Assembly (NCBI RefSeq): GCF_014203755.1
Contig: NZ_JACHJS010000001.1
Coordinates: 3,968,001 to 4,032,000, forward strand
Direction of reading: 5' to 3'
Length of the DNA: 64,000 nt
Source of the DNA: Saccharothrix violaceirubra
GTDB taxonomy: Bacteria > Actinomycetota > Actinomycetes > Mycobacteriales > Pseudonocardiaceae
Shown: positions 34,355 to 43,595 of the stretch, piece after piece
Layout of the letters: each line of letters begins with the position of its first letter
Numbering within the stretch: the stretch's first letter is position 1
Position numbers and translations under genes: made by a program
Notes under the pieces: model-generated
Database searches by the model: none
The model's input: the letters and a program-made list of their open reading frames with translations, nothing else
Told to the model about the DNA's origin: nothing

Positions 34355-35362
34355 ATGACCTCCACCCGTAGGGACTTCCTCGCGCTGAGCCTGCTCGGCC
34401 TCGCCACGGCGGCCGTCGGCTGCGGCACGGCGGCCGGCGGTGGCGGCGAGGAGACGAAGACGCTGCGCTACCAGGGTTCCGTCGGCCAGGTGACCCCCGC
34501 CGAACTCGCCGCCGACCTGGGCTACCTGGGCGATATCAAGCTGGAGTGGGTCGGCAACACGATCAGCGGCCCGCAGGACATCCAGTCCGCCGCCACCGGC
34601 CAGATCGAGTTCGGCGGCGCGTTCAACGGCGCGGTCGTCAAGCTCGCCGCGGCGGGTGCCCCGATCCAGGCCGTGATCGGCTACTACGGCGTCGACAAGG
34701 ACGCCTACAGCGGGTTCTTCGTCGCGGAGGACTCCCCCATCCGCTCGCCGCGCGACCTGATCGGCAAGAAGGTCGGCATGAACACCCTCGGCGCGCACTC
34801 CGAGGCCATGCTCGGCATCTACCTCCAGCGCGCGGGCCTGAGCCGGGAGGAGATCAAGGGCGTCGAGGCGCTGGTCGTGCCGCCGGTCAACACCGAGCAG
34901 TCGTTGCGGCAGAAGCAGATCGACGTCGGCGTGCTCGGCGGCGTGTTCCGGGACAAGGCGTTGGCGGCGGGCGGCATCCGGCCGTTGTTCACCGACTTCG
35001 AGCTCCAGGGCGCGTTCACGGCGGGCTCGTACGTGCTGACCAAGAAGTTCATCCAGCAGAACCCGAACACCGTCCGCACGTTCGTGACCGGTGTCGGCAA
35101 GGCGCTCGACTGGACCCGGGCCACGCCGCGCGACCAGGTGGTCGCCCGGTTCACCGAGATCGTCAAGAAACGCGGGCGCAACGAGGACACGGCCACGCTC
35201 CAGCTCTGGAAGTCGTTCGGCGTGGCGGGCACGGGCGGCCGGCTCGACGAGAAGGACTTCTCGATCTGGCTGGACTGGCTGTCCGGTCGCGACGAGGTGA
35301 AGAAGGACTCGGTCAAGACGGCCGAGATCTTCACCAACGACTTCAACGGGGCCAAGTCGTGA
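34355..35362 (+). CDS. ABC transporter substrate-binding lipoprotein (SsuA/TauA-like)
   Basis: A 335-residue periplasmic-type binding protein, NMT1/THI5-SsuA group. The N-terminus STRRDFLALSLLGLATAAVG then Cys is a Tat motif plus lipobox. The mature chain shows the expected pattern: DIQSAATGQIEFGGAFNGA, SPRDLIGKKVGMNTLGAHSE, and the second-lobe VNTEQSLRQKQIDVGVLGG. Such proteins bind sulfonates, taurine, nitrate or pyrimidines. Lies 29 bp after the monooxygenase and overlaps the ATPase gene by GTGA. Export by Tat is likely. Confidence 0.9.
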   Translation: MTSTRRDFLALSLLGLATAAVGCGTAAGGGGEETKTLRYQGSVGQVTPAELAADLGYLGDIKLEWVGNTISGPQDIQSAATGQIEFGGAFNGAVVKLAAAGAPIQAVIGYYGVDKDAYSGFFVAEDSPIRSPRDLIGKKVGMNTLGAHSEAMLGIYLQRAGLSREEIKGVEALVVPPVNTEQSLRQKQIDVGVLGGVFRDKALAAGGIRPLFTDFELQGAFTAGSYVLTKKFIQQNPNTVRTFVTGVGKALDWTRATPRDQVVARFTEIVKKRGRNEDTATLQLWKSFGVAGTGGRLDEKDFSIWLDWLSGRDEVKKDSVKTAEIFTNDFNGAKS

Positions 35363-36165
35363 CCGCCCGCATCACCCTGGACGGGATCACCAAGACGTTC
35401 CCGGTCCGGGACAAGGGCGTCCGCTCCGAGCTGACCGCGCTCGCGGGCATCGACCTGGACGTGGCGGCGGGCGAGTTCGTCGTCATCGTCGGGCCCAGCG
35501 GGTGCGGCAAGTCCACGCTGCTCGACCTGCTCGGCGGCCTGACCACGCCCACGTCCGGGCGCATCCTGGTCGACGGCGAGCCGGTCACCGGTCCGGGCCT
35601 GGACCGGGGCACGGTGTTCCAGCAGTACGCGCTGCTGCCGTGGCGGACCGCCCAGGGCAACGTGGAGTTCGGGCTGGAGGCCGTGGGCGTGCCGCGCCGT
35701 GAACGCGCCGAGCGCGCCCGCGAGTTCCTCGACCTGGTGGGCCTGGGCGGGTTCGAGCACCGGCACCCGCACGAGCTGTCCGGCGGCATGCGCCAGCGCG
35801 TGGCCATCGCCCGCAGCCTGGCCTACGACCCGGGCGTGCTGCTGATGGACGAGCCGTTCGCCGCGCTGGACGCGCAGACCCGCGAATCGCTCCAGGACGA
35901 GCTGCTGCGCATCTGGGAGCGCACCGGCAAGACGATCGTGTTCATCACCCACGGCATCGAGGAGGCGGTGTACCTGGGGCAGCGGGTCGCCGTCCTCACG
36001 TCGCGGCCCGGCCGGATCAAGCAGGTCGTGCCGATCGACCTCGGTTCGCGCACGGACACCGTCGACCTGCGGTCCAGCACGGAGTTCGCCCGGCACCGAC
36101 ACGAGATCTGGACGCTGCTGCACGACGAGGTGGCGCGCGCACAGGAGTGGGAGAAGACGGCATGA
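35359..36165 (+). CDS. ABC transporter ATPase (SsuB/TauB-like)
   Basis: A 268-residue ATPase with Walker A GPSGCGKS (45-52), Q-loop VFQQYALLPWRTAQGNV, signature LSGGMRQRVAIARSL, Walker B VLLMDEPFAALDAQTR and switch His in FITHGIEEAV. The LLPWRT Q-loop wording is characteristic of the nitrate/sulfonate/taurine group. GTG overlaps the preceding stop and its own stop overlaps the permease start, giving tight coupling with the binding protein and permease. Confidence 0.95.
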   Translation: MTARITLDGITKTFPVRDKGVRSELTALAGIDLDVAAGEFVVIVGPSGCGKSTLLDLLGGLTTPTSGRILVDGEPVTGPGLDRGTVFQQYALLPWRTAQGNVEFGLEAVGVPRRERAERAREFLDLVGLGGFEHRHPHELSGGMRQRVAIARSLAYDPGVLLMDEPFAALDAQTRESLQDELLRIWERTGKTIVFITHGIEEAVYLGQRVAVLTSRPGRIKQVVPIDLGSRTDTVDLRSSTEFARHRHEIWTLLHDEVARAQEWEKTA

Positions 36166-37004
36166 GCACCGTGGTCCTGGAGAAGCCGGAAGCACCGGCG
36201 GCGGTCCCGCCCCGACCCGTCGATCGCAGCGCTTTCCACGCGTTGCCCGGCCTGCTGGCGAAGGTCGTCCGCAAGACCGTCGCCGTGGTCGTGCTGCTCG
36301 TGGTGTGGGAGGTGGCGCCCCGGCTCGGTCTGGTCGACGCCACGTTCCTGCCGCCGTTCTCCGAGGTCGCGGTGGCCTGGTGGGAGCTGCTGCTCAACGG
36401 CCAGTTGGCCAGCAACACCGAGGCCAGCCTGGTCCGCTCGCTGTCCGGGTTCGGGCTGGCGGTCGGCACGGCCGTGCCGCTGGGCCTGCTGATCGGCTGG
36501 TACCGGCCGCTGGCCGACCTGCTGACCCCGCTGCTGGAGCTGTTCCGCAACACCGCCGCGCTCGCCCTGCTGCCGGTCTTCGTGCTGCTGCTGGGCATCG
36601 GCGAGACGTCCAAGATCGCGATCGTGTTCTACGCCTGCGCGTGGCCGGTGCTGCTCAACACGATCAGCGCGGTGCGCGACGTGGACCCGACGCTGCTGCG
36701 GCTGGCCCGGTCGCTGAACCTGCCGCCGCACCGGCTGTTCCAGAAGGTGATCCTGCCCGCGTCCGTGCCGACCGTGTTCACCGGCATCCGGCTGGCGGGC
36801 GCGGTGTCGATCCTGGTGCTGGTGGCCGCCGAGATGGTCGGCGCCAAGGCGGGTCTGGGCTTCCTGGTGAACTCCGCGCAGTTCAACTTCGCCGTGCCGC
36901 AGATGTACGCGGGCATCGTGACGATCTCCGTGATCGGCCTGCTGTTCAACCTGCTCCTCGTGTCGCTGGAGCGCCGCTTCACGTCGTGGAAGGGGAACCG
37001 GTGA
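36162..37004 (+). CDS. ABC transporter permease (SsuC/TauC-like)
   Basis: A 280-residue permease with about six helices after a cytosolic N-terminal arm (EKPEAPAAVPPRPVDRSAF). It contains FLPPFSEVAVAWWELLLNGQL, typical of SsuC/TauC, and an EAA-like loop LRLARSLNLPPHRLFQKVILPASVPTVFTG. It works with the two preceding proteins. ATGA overlap at its start and GTGA overlap with the flavoprotein at its end. Confidence 0.93.
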   Translation: MSTVVLEKPEAPAAVPPRPVDRSAFHALPGLLAKVVRKTVAVVVLLVVWEVAPRLGLVDATFLPPFSEVAVAWWELLLNGQLASNTEASLVRSLSGFGLAVGTAVPLGLLIGWYRPLADLLTPLLELFRNTAALALLPVFVLLLGIGETSKIAIVFYACAWPVLLNTISAVRDVDPTLLRLARSLNLPPHRLFQKVILPASVPTVFTGIRLAGAVSILVLVAAEMVGAKAGLGFLVNSAQFNFAVPQMYAGIVTISVIGLLFNLLLVSLERRFTSWKGNR

Positions 37005-38542
37005 TCACGGCGGACGTCCTGGTCGTCGGCGGCGGTCCGGCGGCGACCTGGGCGGCACTGGACGCCGCGCGGGCCGGTGCGGACGTCGTGCTGGCGGACA
37101 AGGGGTACTGCGGGACGAGCGGCGCCACGGCCTCGGTCGGCACGGGCGTCTGGTACGTGCCGCCGGACCCGGCCGCGCGCGAAGCCGCGATGGCGAGCCG
37201 TGAGGCGCTCGGCGGCTACCTGGCGGACCGGCGGTGGATGGGCCGGGTGCTCGACCAGACCTACGCCAACGTCGCCGACCTGGCCGCGACCGGGCGCTAC
37301 CCGTTCCCGGTCGGTCCGGACGGCGCACAACTGCGCACCGGGTTGCAGGGACCCGAGTACATGCGGCGGATGCGCGTGCTGGTCCGCCGGGCCGGGGTGC
37401 GCATCCTGGACCACAGCCCGGTGACCGAGCTGCTCGTGGACGACGACGGCGCCGTGGCGGGGGCCGCCGGGTACCGCAGGCAGGAGCACGAGGACTACGC
37501 GGTACGGGCGGGCGCGGTCGTGCTCGCCACCGGCGGGTGCGCCTTCCTCAGCAAGGCGTTGGGCTGCGACGTGAACACGGGCGACGGCGCGTTGTTCGCC
37601 GCCGAGGCCGGTGCCGAGCTGTCGGGCATGGAGTTCTCCAACGCGTACGGCATCGCGCCCGAGGGCACGTCGGTGACCAAGACCGCGTTCTACTCCTACG
37701 CCACGTTCTACCGCGAGGACGGCGGCGTGCTGGAAGGCGCGGGCAGTCAGCGTGGCCGGTCGGTGATCGCACGGACGTTGCTGACCGGCGAGAAGGTGTA
37801 CTGCCGGCTCGACCTGGCCGACGACGCGGCGCAGCGGGCGATGCGCCTGGCCCAGCCCAACTTCTTCCTGCCCTTCGACCGCCAGGGCATCGACCCCTTC
37901 ACCGACCGGTTCGCGGTGACGCTCCTGCTGGAGGGCACGGTGCGCGGCACCGGCGGCATCCGCGTCGTGGACGACGGGTGCGCGACCACCGTGCCCGGCC
38001 TGTACGCGGCGGGGGACGCGGCGACGCGCGAGGAGATCTGCGGCGGCTTCACCGGCGGCGGCAGCCACAACGCGGCGTGGGCGATGTCGTCGGGCACGTG
38101 GGCCGGCCGGGCGGCCGCGGCTTACGCGCGTTCGCTGGGTTCGTGGTCAGCCAGGCGCACCGCGCGGCCGGTCGGCGGCGCCGGGTTGCGGCCGACCGGG
38201 AAGCCGGTCGACGGGCACCGCGAGGTCGTGCGGGCCGTCCAGGACCAGGTCATGCCGTACGACAAGAACTACCTGCGGCACGGCGACGTGCTGTCCCACG
38301 CGGTGAAGGAACTGGACGACGTGTGGGTCGACGCGCGGCGCACGCTGCACGGCGACGTGGTCCGGTCACGCCAGGCCGCCGCCATGGTCGCGCACGCCCG
38401 GTGGATGTACCGGTCGGCGCTGGCCCGCACGGAGACCAGGGGCATGGCCAAGCGGCTGGACTTCCCGGCGCAGGACCCGGCCCAGCATCACCGGATCGTG
38501 ACCGGCGGCCTGGACGAGGTGTGGACGGCGGTGGGGTCGTGA
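37001..38542 (+). CDS. FAD-dependent oxidoreductase of the fumarate reductase/APS reductase alpha type
   Basis: A 513-residue flavoprotein. The N-terminal dinucleotide fold reads ADVLVVGGGPAATWAALDAA with the acidic VVLADKG after it; GTSGATASVGTGVW, VVLATGGCAFLSKALGCDV and TVPGLYAAGDAATREE then GGFTGGGSHNAAWAM complete an FAD domain of the succinate dehydrogenase/fumarate reductase/AprA family. A helical C-terminal domain follows. The paired ferredoxin gene downstream (GTGA overlap) mirrors AprA-AprB of adenylylsulfate reductase, but the protein is shorter than AprA (about 600) and the AMP-sulfate site cannot be verified. Likely it accepts or donates electrons in the organosulfur pathway. Confidence 0.86.
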   Translation: MITADVLVVGGGPAATWAALDAARAGADVVLADKGYCGTSGATASVGTGVWYVPPDPAAREAAMASREALGGYLADRRWMGRVLDQTYANVADLAATGRYPFPVGPDGAQLRTGLQGPEYMRRMRVLVRRAGVRILDHSPVTELLVDDDGAVAGAAGYRRQEHEDYAVRAGAVVLATGGCAFLSKALGCDVNTGDGALFAAEAGAELSGMEFSNAYGIAPEGTSVTKTAFYSYATFYREDGGVLEGAGSQRGRSVIARTLLTGEKVYCRLDLADDAAQRAMRLAQPNFFLPFDRQGIDPFTDRFAVTLLLEGTVRGTGGIRVVDDGCATTVPGLYAAGDAATREEICGGFTGGGSHNAAWAMSSGTWAGRAAAAYARSLGSWSARRTARPVGGAGLRPTGKPVDGHREVVRAVQDQVMPYDKNYLRHGDVLSHAVKELDDVWVDARRTLHGDVVRSRQAAAMVAHARWMYRSALARTETRGMAKRLDFPAQDPAQHHRIVTGGLDEVWTAVGS

Positions 38543-38880
38543 TCGAACTCGTGTCGGCCCAGCGGTGCATCGCGTGCGACAAGTGCGTGAAAGTGTGCCC
38601 TACCAACGTGTTCGACCTCGGCGCCGACGGCATTCCGGTGATCGCGCGGCAGGACGACTGCCAGACGTGTTTCCAGTGCGAGGCCAACTGCCCGGTCGAC
38701 GCGCTGTTCGTGGCGCCCACGACCGCACCGTTGCCCGTGCCGCCGACCGTCGACGACCTCGGCGGCCTGCTGGGCGGCTACCGCGCGCAGATCGGCTGGG
38801 GTCGGGGGCGCACACCCGGCGCGGCGCGGGCCGTCGGCCCGCCCCTGGGACCGACCGGTCGGTCGTCGCTCCTCGCGTGA
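38539..38880 (+). CDS. Ferredoxin with two [4Fe-4S] clusters (AprB-like partner)
   Basis: A 113-residue protein with two classical cluster motifs, CIACDKCVKVCP (C-x2-C-x2-C-x3-CP) and CQTCFQCEANCP, in the first 50 residues. The C-terminal tail (PTVDDLGGLLGGYRAQIGWG) is Pro/Gly-rich, resembling the AprB tail that wraps the alpha subunit. It overlaps the flavoprotein stop and is the last gene of the operon. It should carry electrons to or from the flavoprotein. Confidence 0.92.
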   Translation: MIELVSAQRCIACDKCVKVCPTNVFDLGADGIPVIARQDDCQTCFQCEANCPVDALFVAPTTAPLPVPPTVDDLGGLLGGYRAQIGWGRGRTPGAARAVGPPLGPTGRSSLLA

Positions 38881-39033
38881 CCCACTCTGGGTCGTATCGG
38901 AAGTCCCGTTCGGCCCAGTCGCCCCGATATCGAAAGACTGACCCCTATCACCTAACGCCACTCACCCGAACAGACCAGTAACCACACCCGTTCGCACTCG
39001 ATTCCTTCCCGTGAGTACACGACGCGGAAGGAC

Positions 39034-41124
39034 GTGAGGGCGTTGAGACCCAGGCTTCTCGGATTGGCGACGGCGGCGGCGGTGCTCGCCGGCGGCACGC
39101 CGGCGTTCGCGGTCGACGGCAACCTGCCCGGCGGCACCAGCATCTCGGTGGACGTGACGGGCCCGGCGGCGGGCACGGTCGTCCCGCGCGGACCGGTCAC
39201 GGTCACCGGCACGGCCGCGGTCGGCACCGGGGTGGCGGTCAAGGACACGGCGCTGACCTACGTGGTCGACGTGTCCGGCAGCACCCAGAACGGGTGCGCG
39301 GGCGGGACGATCCTCTCCTGCGAGAAGAGCGCGGTGGCCAACCTGAACACCGTCGCGGCGGCCACCGACAGCGTGGTCGGCGCCGTCGGCGCGGTCGTGT
39401 TCGGCTCGGCCGCCGCGACGGTCGACGTGAGCCCCGCGCCCGGTGACCAACTCCTGACCACGCCGGGCGCCGACGACAACGGCAACGGCGTGCGCGACGT
39501 CCAGGAGGCCGTCGGCTCGGCGGTGACCGGCGGCGTCACCCAGTTCACCGGCCGCAGCTTCGGCTCGGGCACCAGTTTCGTGCCCGCCGTCCAGGCGGCC
39601 GGGACCGTCACGGCCGCGCAGACAGAGGCACACAAGCTCGTGCTGTTCCTGTCCGACGGGTTCGCGTCCGGCGACGTGACCGGCCTGGCGGGTGCCGTGC
39701 CCGCGAACGTCGACTACCTGACGTTCGCGGTCGGCCCCGGATCGGCTTGCAACGGCGGCGACTACAACGCCTCGCTCCAGGCCATCGCCGACCTGACCGG
39801 CGGCACCTGCACGCCCGTGCCCGATCCGGCGAACCTGCCCGGCGTGGTGCCGGGCGTGATCGCGTCCAAGCTCACCGAGCTGACCCTGAGCGTGGACGGC
39901 GGCGCACCGTCGCCGGTCACGAACGTCACCGCCGGGTTGCCGAGCACCGGGCCCGCGCAGGTCTCCTACTCCGTCGACACCGGGTTCCTGGAGTCCGGCA
40001 CGCATGAGCTGTGCGTGACCGCACGCGGCACGGACGGCGGCGGCGCCGGGTCCGTGGCCGACTGCACGACCGTGGTCGTGAACGACCCGCCGACCGTGGT
40101 GCCCGGTGGCCCTTACGCCGGGCAGGAAGGCGGTGCGGTCTCGCTGGCCGGCACCGTGACCGATCCGGACGGGCCGTCGCTGTCGACGTCGTGGACGGCG
40201 ACCCCACTGTCCGGTGTGGACTCCGGCGCGACGTGCGTGTTCTCCGCGCCGAACGCCCTGAACACGACGGTCACCTGTGACGACGACGGCGTGTGGACGT
40301 TGTCGTTGAGCGCGAACGACTCCCTGCACCCGGCGGTCGTCGCGACCACGACGTTGAGCCTGACCAACGTGGCTCCGCAGGTGGGCATCTCGGCGCCGGC
40401 GGACGGCACGCTCGTGCCGCGAGGTGCGCCCGTGACCGTGACCGCGCCGTACAGCGACGTGGCCGCGCACGACACGCACACGTGCACCGTGGACTTCGCC
40501 GACGGCTCCGGGCCGGTGCCGGGGACGGTCGCGTCGGGCACGTGCACGGCCACCCGCTCCTACAGCACGGTGGGCGCGCACAACGTGCTGGTGACCGTGA
40601 CGGACGACGACGGTGGCGCGGCGACCGCGACGGTGAAGGTCGTGTCGTACGTGCGTGCCGAAGCGTGGAGCCTGAGTTCCAGCGGACTGCTGTCGGTCTC
40701 GAAGCGTCCACACGCGACCTGTCCACCGTCGTCCGACCTGACCACGCAGACGGTGAACATCCTCGGACTGGGCTCGGTCAAGGCGCTGCACGCCGACTGC
40801 GCCCTGGACGTGCGTGACGGCCGGACCGACGCGGGTGCGGAGGTCTCGTCGGCGTCCCTGCTCGGCGGCGCGGTCACCGTGTCCGACATCGAGGTGAACT
40901 GCACCGCGGACGGGTCCGGCCTGGCGGGCTCGTCGCGCGTCGGGACGCTCAACGGGCAGCAGATCGGGACCACGCCGCGAACGATCGGGATCCCGGGCGT
41001 GGCCACCGTGCACCTCAACCAGGCCGTGGTCGGACCGAACGGCCAGTACGCGCACTACGCGGTCCGGGTGGTGACGCTGCTGGGCCAGGAGATCGTCCTG
41101 TCCGGGTGCCGCATGGGCTTCTGA
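39034..41124 (+). CDS. Secreted VWA/PKD-domain protein with choice-of-anchor P-like C-terminus
   Basis: A 696-residue exported protein. The GTG at 39034 gives signal peptide RPRLLGLATAAAVLAGGTPAFA; a TTG at 39043 has better spacing to GGAAGG and is a real alternative. Residues about 70-285 form a VWA domain with MIDAS motif DVSGST (about 79-84) and LFLSDG. Ig/PKD-like domains (about 290-540) follow (VNDPPTVVPGGPYAGQEGG; VTVTAPYSDVAAHDTHTCTV). The C-terminal region (VRAEAWSLSSSGLLSVSKRP and onward) matches the pattern of choice-of-anchor P family proteins. Probably a cell-surface adhesion or protein-interaction protein. Confidence 0.85.
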   Translation: MRALRPRLLGLATAAAVLAGGTPAFAVDGNLPGGTSISVDVTGPAAGTVVPRGPVTVTGTAAVGTGVAVKDTALTYVVDVSGSTQNGCAGGTILSCEKSAVANLNTVAAATDSVVGAVGAVVFGSAAATVDVSPAPGDQLLTTPGADDNGNGVRDVQEAVGSAVTGGVTQFTGRSFGSGTSFVPAVQAAGTVTAAQTEAHKLVLFLSDGFASGDVTGLAGAVPANVDYLTFAVGPGSACNGGDYNASLQAIADLTGGTCTPVPDPANLPGVVPGVIASKLTELTLSVDGGAPSPVTNVTAGLPSTGPAQVSYSVDTGFLESGTHELCVTARGTDGGGAGSVADCTTVVVNDPPTVVPGGPYAGQEGGAVSLAGTVTDPDGPSLSTSWTATPLSGVDSGATCVFSAPNALNTTVTCDDDGVWTLSLSANDSLHPAVVATTTLSLTNVAPQVGISAPADGTLVPRGAPVTVTAPYSDVAAHDTHTCTVDFADGSGPVPGTVASGTCTATRSYSTVGAHNVLVTVTDDDGGAATATVKVVSYVRAEAWSLSSSGLLSVSKRPHATCPPSSDLTTQTVNILGLGSVKALHADCALDVRDGRTDAGAEVSSASLLGGAVTVSDIEVNCTADGSGLAGSSRVGTLNGQQIGTTPRTIGIPGVATVHLNQAVVGPNGQYAHYAVRVVTLLGQEIVLSGCRMGF

Positions 41125-41132
41125 GCCGGTCC

Positions 41133-41164
41133 GGTGGTGCGGTCGCTCCCCCGGCCGCACCACC
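41133..41164. terminator. Hairpin after the VWA/PKD gene
   Basis: GGTGGTGCGG (41133-41142) pairs perfectly with CCGCACCACC (41155-41164) over a 12-nt loop, 8 bp after the stop codon. Confidence 0.8.
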
Positions 41165-41247
41165 GTTCGGTGCCGTGACGGGATCATCCCGGACGCGGTA
41201 ATCGCACCCGTTCCCGCGCACCACGCCCGTCGCTAGCGTTGAGCGGC

Positions 41248-42129
41248 ATGCTGGTACTGGTCGCAGGTTCTTCCGGACTGATCGGGAACGCGGTGGTGGC
41301 CGACCTCAGGGACGCGGGGCACGAGGTGCGCAGACTCGTCCGCCGTCCGGCCGAGGCCGACGACGAACGAGAGTGGGACCCGCCCGGCGACGTCGTCGCG
41401 GCCGACGCGCTGACCGGGGTCGACGCGGTGGTCAACCTGTGCGGGTCGGCCATCCGGGGGCGGTGGAACGCCAAGGACAAGCGGACCGTGCGGGACAGCC
41501 GGATCCACGCCACGCACGTGCTGTCCAAGGCGATGGCCGCGGAGGGGGTGCCGTTGCTGCTCAACGCGTCCAGCGTGAGCTACTACGGCAACACCGGCGA
41601 CGTGGCCGTGGACGAGAGCGCCGGGTCGGGCGACGGGTTCCTCGCCCGCATGGTGATCGACTGGGAGGGCGCGACCGCGCCGGCCCGCGAGGCGGGCGTC
41701 CGCGTGGTGACCATGCGGACGGGTCTGGTGCTGTCGCGCGACGGCGGCCTGCTCAGCCAACTGCGCCCGATGGTGCGCCTGGGGCTGGGCGGGAAGCTGG
41801 GCGACGGTCGGCAGTACGTGTCGTGGATCAGCGTGGCCGACGTGGTCGCCGCGATCCGCTTCCTGTTGACGGACAGGGGGTTGAGCGGCCCGGTCAACCT
41901 GTGCGCGCCGGATCCGGTCACGAACGCCGAGTTCACCAGGGCGTTGGGCCGCGCCCTGCGCCGACCGGTGTTCATGACCATGCCGAAACCGGTCGTGCGG
42001 ATGGCGTTCGGCGACGCGGCCGACGAGCTGGCGTTGAACAGCCTGCGCGTCGTGCCGACCGCGTTGCTCGACGCCGGTTTCCGGTTCCGCCACAGGGAGT
42101 TCGCCGCGGCCTTGGCCGACGTCCTCTGA
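41248..42129 (+). CDS. TIGR01777-family SDR epimerase
   Basis: A 293-residue NAD(P)-binding protein of the TIGR01777 (YfcH-like) group. The fold opens MLVLVAGSSGLIGNAVVADL, with the GxxGxxG nucleotide motif. Diagnostic segments are VVNLCGSAIRGRWNAKDKR, LLNASSVSYYGNTGD and VRVVTMRTGLVLSRDGGLL, GGKLGDGRQYVSWISVADV. A DUF1731-like C-terminal motif (ALLDAGFRFRH) is present. The ATG at 41248 is preferred over a TTG three codons earlier. Substrates of the family are not known. Confidence 0.93.
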   Translation: MLVLVAGSSGLIGNAVVADLRDAGHEVRRLVRRPAEADDEREWDPPGDVVAADALTGVDAVVNLCGSAIRGRWNAKDKRTVRDSRIHATHVLSKAMAAEGVPLLLNASSVSYYGNTGDVAVDESAGSGDGFLARMVIDWEGATAPAREAGVRVVTMRTGLVLSRDGGLLSQLRPMVRLGLGGKLGDGRQYVSWISVADVVAAIRFLLTDRGLSGPVNLCAPDPVTNAEFTRALGRALRRPVFMTMPKPVVRMAFGDAADELALNSLRVVPTALLDAGFRFRHREFAAALADVL

Positions 42130-42135
42130 CGACAC

Positions 42136-42162
42136 GCGGCCCCGGGGGTCTCCCGGGGCCGC
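42136..42162. terminator. Bidirectional hairpin between epimerase and PPOX genes
   Basis: GCGGCCCCGGG (42136-42146) and CCCGGGGCCGC (42152-42162) pair perfectly over a 5-nt loop, between two convergent stop codons. Confidence 0.87.
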
Positions 42163-42175
42163 GCTCCGCACATTT

Positions 42176-42694
42176 CTAGGCGGCGAGCCGGTAGCGCGTC
42201 TGGGCGTGCGGTGCCTTGCCGAAGGCCAGCACCTTGCCCGGCTCGATCCGCAGCAGCACGGCCGGGTGGCCGGCGACCTGCGCGACCCCGTCGACCAGTT
42301 CGAGGTTCCAGCTGTTGTCGCCGCCGTACTTGCGGTCGAACGCGTCCACGGCGACCTTGAGCAGGTCGGGGTCGGTGATCACGGTCGCGGCGCCCTCGAC
42401 GACCACGTCCAGGCCGCTCATCCACTCGTTGTTGCCGGTGGTGGCGACGACCTTGTCGCTGTGCTCCAGGTTGCGCATCTTCTGCTCGAAGGCGGCGGTG
42501 CTGAAGTAGAGCGCGTTCTCGTGCCACACCGCGACGACCGGCGTGACGTGCGGGCGCCCGTCCCGGCGGATCGTCGTCAACCAGAACAGTTCGGCCCCTT
42601 CCAGCAGGGCCAGCGTGTCCGCCCACGGGGTGGGCTCGATGCCGGGGTCGCTGAATCGCACGTCGAGTTCCGCGACGGGCTGGCTGGTCGACAT
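42176..42694 (-). CDS. Pyridoxamine 5'-phosphate oxidase-family (flavin/F420-binding split-barrel) protein
   Basis: A 172-residue split beta-barrel protein. FWLTTIRRDGRPHVTPVVAVW and ALYFSTAAFEQKMRNLEHSDKV are the standard PPOX-family strands that hold flavin or F420, and DVVVEGAATVITD follows. The length and form resemble actinobacterial F420- or FMN-dependent oxidoreductases of the PPOX class rather than true PdxH. The ATG at 42694 follows AAAGGGAGA. The physiological substrate is unknown. Confidence 0.88.
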   Translation of the reverse strand: MSTSQPVAELDVRFSDPGIEPTPWADTLALLEGAELFWLTTIRRDGRPHVTPVVAVWHENALYFSTAAFEQKMRNLEHSDKVVATTGNNEWMSGLDVVVEGAATVITDPDLLKVAVDAFDRKYGGDNSWNLELVDGVAQVAGHPAVLLRIEPGKVLAFGKAPHAQTRYRLAA

Positions 42695-42866
42695 GGTTCT
42701 CCCTTTCACCGAGGACGGAACCTGTTGTCGGGCAACGAACTTCCGTGACCGAGGCTAGTGCCGCCCGTCGTGGGCCGACAACGCGATCGCGATCAGAACC
42801 GCTGTCGGGTCCGATAAGCCGGCACCGATAGGGTCGCCACGACTCCGCGCGCAAAGGACCATCGCA

Positions 42867-43595
42867 GTGGAAAATGTGGTGCAGGTCAGGGGCGTGTCGC
42901 ACCGGTACCGGGGTGCGATCGCACTGCACGAGGTCGACGTCGACCTCCGACCCGGGGTGACCGCCGTCCTCGGGCCGAACGGGGCCGGGAAAAGCACGTT
43001 CCTGGGAGTGCTGTCGACCGCACTGCGCATTCAGCGCGGCTCGGTCGATCTGGGCGGAATCGACAGCGTCCGCGATCGCCGCCGCTACCGGGCCGGGCTC
43101 GGGTTCCTCCCGCAGTCGTTCACCCTGCCCACCAACCTGACCGTGCGGGAGTTCCTCGGGCTCACGGCCTGGCAGCGGCTGGTGCCCAGGGCCGGGCGCG
43201 CTGCCGCCGTCGAGGCCGCCCTCGACGCGGTCGACCTGGCCGGGCGGCGGGACGAGCGGATCTCGGCCCTGTCGGGTGGCATGCACCGCCGGGTCGGGAT
43301 CGCCCAGGCCGTAGTCAACCACCCGCGACTGCTGCTGCTCGACGAGCCGACGGTCGGTCTCGACCCCCGCCAACGGCGCGGCCTGCGTGAACTCGTACCG
43401 ACCCTGGGCGCGGACCGGGCGGTCGTGATCAGCACCCACCTCACCGAGGACGTCGCCGCGATGGCCGACCGGGTACTGGTGCTCGCCGAGGGCGCGGTGC
43501 GGTTCGACGGCACCGTCCACGAGTTCACGGCCGGGCGCGGACGCGTCGCCGCGCACCTGGACGCCGCCTACGAAGCCCTGGTCGGCGAGTCGTGA
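42867..43595 (+). CDS. ABC transporter ATPase
   Basis: A 242-residue ATPase, with Walker A GPNGAGKS (36-43), signature LSGGMHRRVGIAQAV, Walker B LLLLDEPTVGLDPRQR and switch His in VISTHLTEDV. The histidine in LSGGMHRR and the overall wording place it among daunorubicin/CcmA-type exporter ATPases. GTG start behind AAGGA. It overlaps the following membrane-protein gene by GTGA, so the three genes at 42867-45411 are one translationally coupled unit. Confidence 0.94.
   Translation: MENVVQVRGVSHRYRGAIALHEVDVDLRPGVTAVLGPNGAGKSTFLGVLSTALRIQRGSVDLGGIDSVRDRRRYRAGLGFLPQSFTLPTNLTVREFLGLTAWQRLVPRAGRAAAVEAALDAVDLAGRRDERISALSGGMHRRVGIAQAVVNHPRLLLLDEPTVGLDPRQRRGLRELVPTLGADRAVVISTHLTEDVAAMADRVLVLAEGAVRFDGTVHEFTAGRGRVAAHLDAAYEALVGES

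Noticed and set aside
37001..38880. Flavoprotein and ferredoxin called as true APS reductase (aprA/aprB)
   Set aside because: The flavoprotein is about 90 residues shorter than AprA and the APS-binding residues cannot be confirmed, so only an AprA-like label is used.
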